A program made the translations under genes and the position numbers. A stretch of 64,000 nucleotides of DNA from Apostichopus parvimensis (taxonomy: Eukaryota; Echinodermata; Holothuroidea; Aspidochirotida; Stichopodidae), in assembly GCA_000934455.1 (NCBI GenBank), contig KN882568.1:40876-104875 (forward strand), read 5' to 3'. The notes beneath the pieces were generated by a model. The model was not told the DNA's origin and ran no database searches. It saw only the letters and a program-made list of their open reading frames with translations. Each line of letters opens with the position of its first letter. The stretch's first letter is position 1. Below are positions 56,001 through 62,000 of the stretch, piece by piece.

Positions 56001-59000
56001 AGATGGGCTTCAAATGAAATTGGGGGAAAAAAATAGAAATAAAAAGTATGTAGGTTTATCACAACTAAGTATTTCAAAAGTCTCATCGGAACATTGTACT
56101 GCCAACCAGCGTGAGTTGTAACACACTTCCTAGCCAGTTTTCCATGGTTCATTTACATAAGTAGTTTAGAAACTTTTTTTTACTCAAAAACAGAAAGCTG
56201 AATGGGAATTTATTTCTATAACTTGGATTGTGTCACTCTACCAACAAAGCAATTCTGCACCTAGTTTGCAGTGCTCCCTATATAACCAATTCCTTGGAAG
56301 TCAGAAACGACTAACATACCTTGCATGTGTAACCATGGATCACACCACTGTGTTTAATAGTCATTGTGTAACCAGGTATCACACCACAGTGTTATTCATT
56401 GTGTAACCAGGGATCACACCAGTGTTAGTCATTTTGTAACCAGGGATCACACCAGTGTTAGTCATTGTGTAACCAGGGATCACACCACAGTGTTAGTCAT
56501 CGTGTAACCAGGGATCACACCACAGTGTTAGTCATCGTGTAACCAGGGATCACACCACAGTGTTAGTCATTATGTAACCAGGGATCACACCAGTGTTAGA
56601 CATTGTGTAACCAAAGATCACACCAGTGCTAGTCATTGTGTAACCAGGGATCACATCACAGTGTTAGTCATTGTGTAACCAGGGATCACAACAGTGTTAG
56701 TCATTGTGTAACCAGGGATCACACCACAGTGTTAGTCATTGTGTAACCAAAGATCACACCAGTGCTAGTCATTGTGTAACCAGGGATCACACCACAGTGT
56801 TAGTCATTGTGTAACCAGGGATCGCATAAATGTTAGTCATTGTGTAACCAGGGATCACACCACAATGTTAGTCATTATGTAACCAGGGATCACACCACAG
56901 TGTTAGTCATTGTGTAACCAGTGATCACACCAGTGCTAGTCATTGCGTAACCAAGGATCACACCAGTGTTAGTCATTGTGTAAACAGGGATCACACCACA
57001 GTGTTGGTCATTGTGTAACCAGGGATCACACCACAGTGTTAGTCATTGTGTAACCAGGGATCAAATCAGTGTTAGTCATTGTGTAACCAGGGATCAAACC
57101 AGTGTTAGTCATTGTGTAACCAGGGATCACATCACAGTCTTAGTCATTGTGTAACCAGGGATCACATCAGTCTTAGTCATTGTGTGACCAGGGATCACAC
57201 CACAGTCTTAGTGATTGTGTAACCAGGGATCACACCAGTGTTAGTCATTGTGTGACCAGGTATCACACCACAGTCTTAGTCATTGTGTAACCAGGGATCA
57301 CACCAGTGTTAGTCATTGTGTAGCCAGGGATGACATCACAGTGTTAGTCATTGTGTAACCAGGGATCAAATCAGTGTTAGTCATTATGTAACCAGGGATC
57401 ACACCACAGTGTTAGTCATTGTGTAACCAGGGATCACACCATAGTGTTAGTCATTGTGTGACCAGGGATCACAACAGTGTTAGTTATTATGTAACCAGGG
57501 ATCACATCAGTGTTAGTCATTGTGTAACCAGGGATCACACCACAGTGTTAGTCATTGTGTGCTACAAACCAAAACTTTGCAACAGTGACAAAACCAGGAG
57601 TGCAGCAGATAAACATTAAAGATTCTTAGACACTATAAAACCAAGCTGAAAATACAGAGGAAAGATTAGTCGCAGTGAAAATGCAAAGTTAGCCTTTAGG
57701 TAAGCACTGTTCATATTCAAGCAAAAATAATAAGATTTTTAGGAAACCGAAATGGCTATTTTACACACAAAGAAAACAACGTAACCAAGTAAACACAAAT
57801 TACCATAAGAAATAAAACAAGGACATAGCGAAAGAAATCACATCGTTTACATGTTGTTACCGCACATATTGCTTTCTTTTTTTAAATTTACGACAAAAAT
57901 AAAGAATTAAAGTTTCAGATATCAACAATGAAGAAAAGAGAGAAAACAAAGAAAATTAGATAAAAGATATTACCTGATGAGATGCATTCTCTTTCTTTTG
58001 TTTCCACACGATGATGGTCACGCTAATTTTTACAATGACCCTTATTTGTGACATTTTATTCCTACAAACTGATGAGGACATTTGCCTTGACAATGCTTAA
58101 TGTTGTCCATCTGTTCTTCTTTTTGATAAGTCATTTTCCTTCTTTTTTAAGTGCATCCTTCATTTTAGTTTCATTTCTGTTTTGTTCTAGCAACCCAAGA
58201 ATCTTCACATATCGTTGACAAAATATTTGAAATAAACAAAGTATGCACTGGGCAAACAAGCAGAAAGCAAAGACTATAAACAAAGGGTCCTTTGGGGACA
58301 TGTAAATTATTTAGCCTTTGAAGAAGATCCTGCTAGGATCGAAACGTCAGGCCAACTTAATTTTACACATTCTCTTACACAGGCTCTCTAGTGGATAAGC
58401 AGTTTGCTAACAGTTTTATTTTATTATGTAAATCATTAAGTATGTCCCCTCCCCCCCCCCCATGCTTCCACTGATGCTCTTTAAACACACTGGTGCCTTC
58501 CACTACTACTGTCTTTCTTCCTCTTACTATAAACACAAACATTTGATGTTTACCTTTCGTCTTCTCCTAAAGCATCTAAAATATTAGGCTGACTCTCCAA
58601 GAGATGGCAGAGTACCTTGCATGCTAAAACCTGTGTGGCAAATGTTAGCAGAATGCAAGGAAAATGTTAGTCTGTGCAAACAATATTTGCAGCATCGCAT
58701 GACTTTTAATTCAAATGTACAAAGAACGTAAATATTTTCAGATGATATGTGTCGTACATGGAAGACTATTAAACAATTTTTTTGGGTAACTGGTCTATAT
58801 TTCAAGACTAGCTTCAAAAGGTTTATTCATGATTGCTTTGTTTTTTTTTATCTTTCTGACCTCTTTGCAATAATCTTGAGTTTAAAGTATCCACATGACA
58901 TATTCTTCACATCTAAACAGCCAAGATATTAAAGAAAAACAACCTTTGGTTTCTGGATCATTATCATCAAAGATGTTCCATTCATTGAAGGTGCCAAATG

Positions 59001-62000
59001 AAGCTTGTTTGTTTAAATTTTTAATTTAAAGTGTCTAAACAAAAACTTCAGTTAGACTAGACAAATTAAAGAAGTGGTTAAATTCTTCAAAGGCAAATTC
59101 GTCAAAACATCTTCAAAGTAAAAGCCTTAAAATGTAGTTCAAAGCAAGGTCATCTTTCTGGCATTCTACACTTGTAGTGACAGTTATGGCACATTCTGTT
59201 TACGGAAAGCTCAATATAAGTAAAAAGAGGCATTTGAAAATGAGGAAACATATTTCCCTTCATGAATGCAATAATAAAATTTTGCAGAAAGATTTTTTTT
59301 TACAACTGAAATCCTTCAATAATAATATTAATAGAGAACAAAGCAGAGGTAAGCATTTAAATAGCAATTCTACACCTCCTACAATTTTAAGCAAGCTTTG
59401 TGTTAATAGCGTTTCAAACCATGTGACTCTTTAGCAGTGTTACTATTAAGCTGAGCAATAGAAAAGACACAGGATAGAGAATAGAACACATTCCCAGAGC
59501 AAAGCTTTACTTGGCAGAATTCCATTGCAAAAATGAAAATTTAGCAAACAAGAAAACAAATTCTCTCTTCTTGAAATTTGGATTTACAGATAATATTATA
59601 ATGATAATTGAATAACAAAATCAGTCAACATCCATCAAAATCATTTACTTTTTTTCATCAAGACCTACAAAAGACTGTTTACATTTCAGAATACTTCAAT
59701 GTGAATCTGATTTAATATGAGTTATTTCAACAAAACATTTAAGCTCCTTTCTCAATCTGATGAGAACTTGCTCCTACGTAAGTTCTGCCCTTAAAATAAG
59801 AAAACTTGCAACCCTTCTTCAAGTTTTTTTTTTTAGCTTACAAACTCCTCCCAATAATACTTTTTTTTTTTGTTCTTTTGACTCGATGAAACGGAATCTC
59901 TTTGATATGGAAGCTCTTAGCAACACTAGCCAGTGACATATCTAATATCGGGGTGCTTTTAGGTTAAGTGAAAAGGAAAGCTGTAATGATCCGACAGTCA
60001 ACACAGATTAAGGAGTTTCTCTTATTATGATCTGTTTCATGAATTTCAACTGTTATGATCACAGTCAGAAGTAATAAGAAACCTCTCCTTTATCTTTATA
60101 GTTAGCGGCTTCTATAAAGCTGTTTCGATTAAATACTGTCAACAGAAATCTTTTGAAAGTGGCCTAAAACTATCCCTGTGAATGCTTACAGTAATATTCT
60201 CAAAACAGACATGTTTTTATATCCGGTGCTGCATAGACAAATTTATGATTTAATGCAAAAAAAGCTTTGCTTTAAAACATAATATCTAGCTGTGTATGTT
60301 TTTGGTTATTTTTGCATGACCTTTGACCTGATATCATTATCACCTCTTTTCTGGAGTTTGTAAAAATCTTGTTTACCTGGCATGGAATGGTACATCAGCA
60401 TAAAGAAGGATTCTACAGTTATCCTGAGTTCATAACATCACGATTTAACTTTATGTTCAGACCACACCATTCTCAATGGTCTACATTATTTTGTTAACCT
60501 TCTCCTCATCATACCTATTACTTTCTTTTTTCTTCATTGACTAGGATCGAACTCCTCTTAAGCCCAGATCTACAACCTGCTACGAACTTCCCTGGGATGT
60601 GACTCCGTATGAGGATGAAACCAGCGAAAGCCGGCCAACCAGGTGTACCTCTAGGAGTGTTAAGGCTTAAACATTAATGTTTTAATGAGTAGTATGTAAG
60701 TTCTTCTATGTTGTTTAAAGCCATCCATTTCAGTAGAAAGAAAGCAAGAAATTACACTTTTGGTTGTAACCTTTGTTCCTTCTCATTTACTTTCTTGTGC
60801 GTCCATACTACCTTAATTTCTAACATCTCGTAACACATGGTAACATCATAACCTCTTTTCAGGAGTTTATGATGATGTTGATTACCTGGCAGGGAATGTT
60901 TCCTGGATGGTACGTCATGGCTAGGAAGGATTCTTCCAACCAACATATATCACTCAACCTGTATCCTAGCCATGTGGGTGACGTCAAAACTGCACCAGCT
61001 GCAGAAATAACAATGAAAACAAAAGATAAACATTGGTCTTGAAGATCTACTTTCATTAAAGTTGCATTTTTCAATTGGTCTCTTATTTGCATTAAGTTTG
61101 ACTGATTATAACAGAGATAAATGTGACTGTAATTGGTCACATTGAAACATCCATTTGAGTTTAGTAAGATTTGCATGCAATCTTAAAAAAAAATGATATG
61201 ACTCATAATTGACAAATAAACAATTCTTAATTAAGGTGTTAAATTTTATGTGATGCATTGTGGATAGAATCAAATTAGACAACTTAAAACATTTCTGTTT
61301 GATTCCTAGTTTCTTCTTTTTTTATGCCTTGGTTTCCTTTGTCTCTTTCCTATTTTGTAGAGCGCTTTGAATGTACAGCACAGCAGATGTCAAGAAGAGA
61401 ATAGCCTTGGCCAGCGCACAGATGAAGCGGCTATCAAACATCTGGCAAGCCAGCGACATCAGCAGAAAAACAAAAGCCTCCCTATTCATGAGCCTTGTCT
61501 TGTCAGTCCTACTTTACGGATGCGAGACTTGGAAACTGACAAAAGGAGAGGAAAAGAAACTTGACATCTTCCAGACCAAATGTCTAAGGAGGATTTACAA
61601 GATCAGATGGCAACAGCACGTCTCAAATAAGACAGTTCTAAAGATGGCAGGGGCAGAGAAGATCAGCGAGGAGGTGAGGAGACGGAGATGGAAATGGATC
61701 GGCCATGTGCTGAGGAAAGACCAAAACGACGACTGTGCTGTGGCCCTCGGATGGACACCTGAAGGAAGAAGGAAAAGAGGCCGCCCGAAAACCACGTGGC
61801 GACAAATGGTGGAGGTGGAGAGGAACTGCGCAGTCTGGAACACATGGAACTCAGTACGCCACGCAGCTGCAAACCGAACCCAGTGGAGGATTGATGTCCG
61901 GGACTTGTGTGCCTTCTGGCACAGAGAGATTTAAGGTTAAGGTTTGAATGCTGTACTAAGCTCTATATAAGTGTAATTTATTATTATTATTATTATCACA

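Noticed and set aside
57960-58000. Tiny exon ending GCATCTCATCAG before GTAATA
   Set aside because: Good donor-like site, but exons 4 and 5 join in phase without it and the predicted peptide has no support.
60541-60640. Third hammerhead-like motif (TATGAGGATGAAACC)
   Set aside because: Lacks a credible stem II and the GTC cleavage context.
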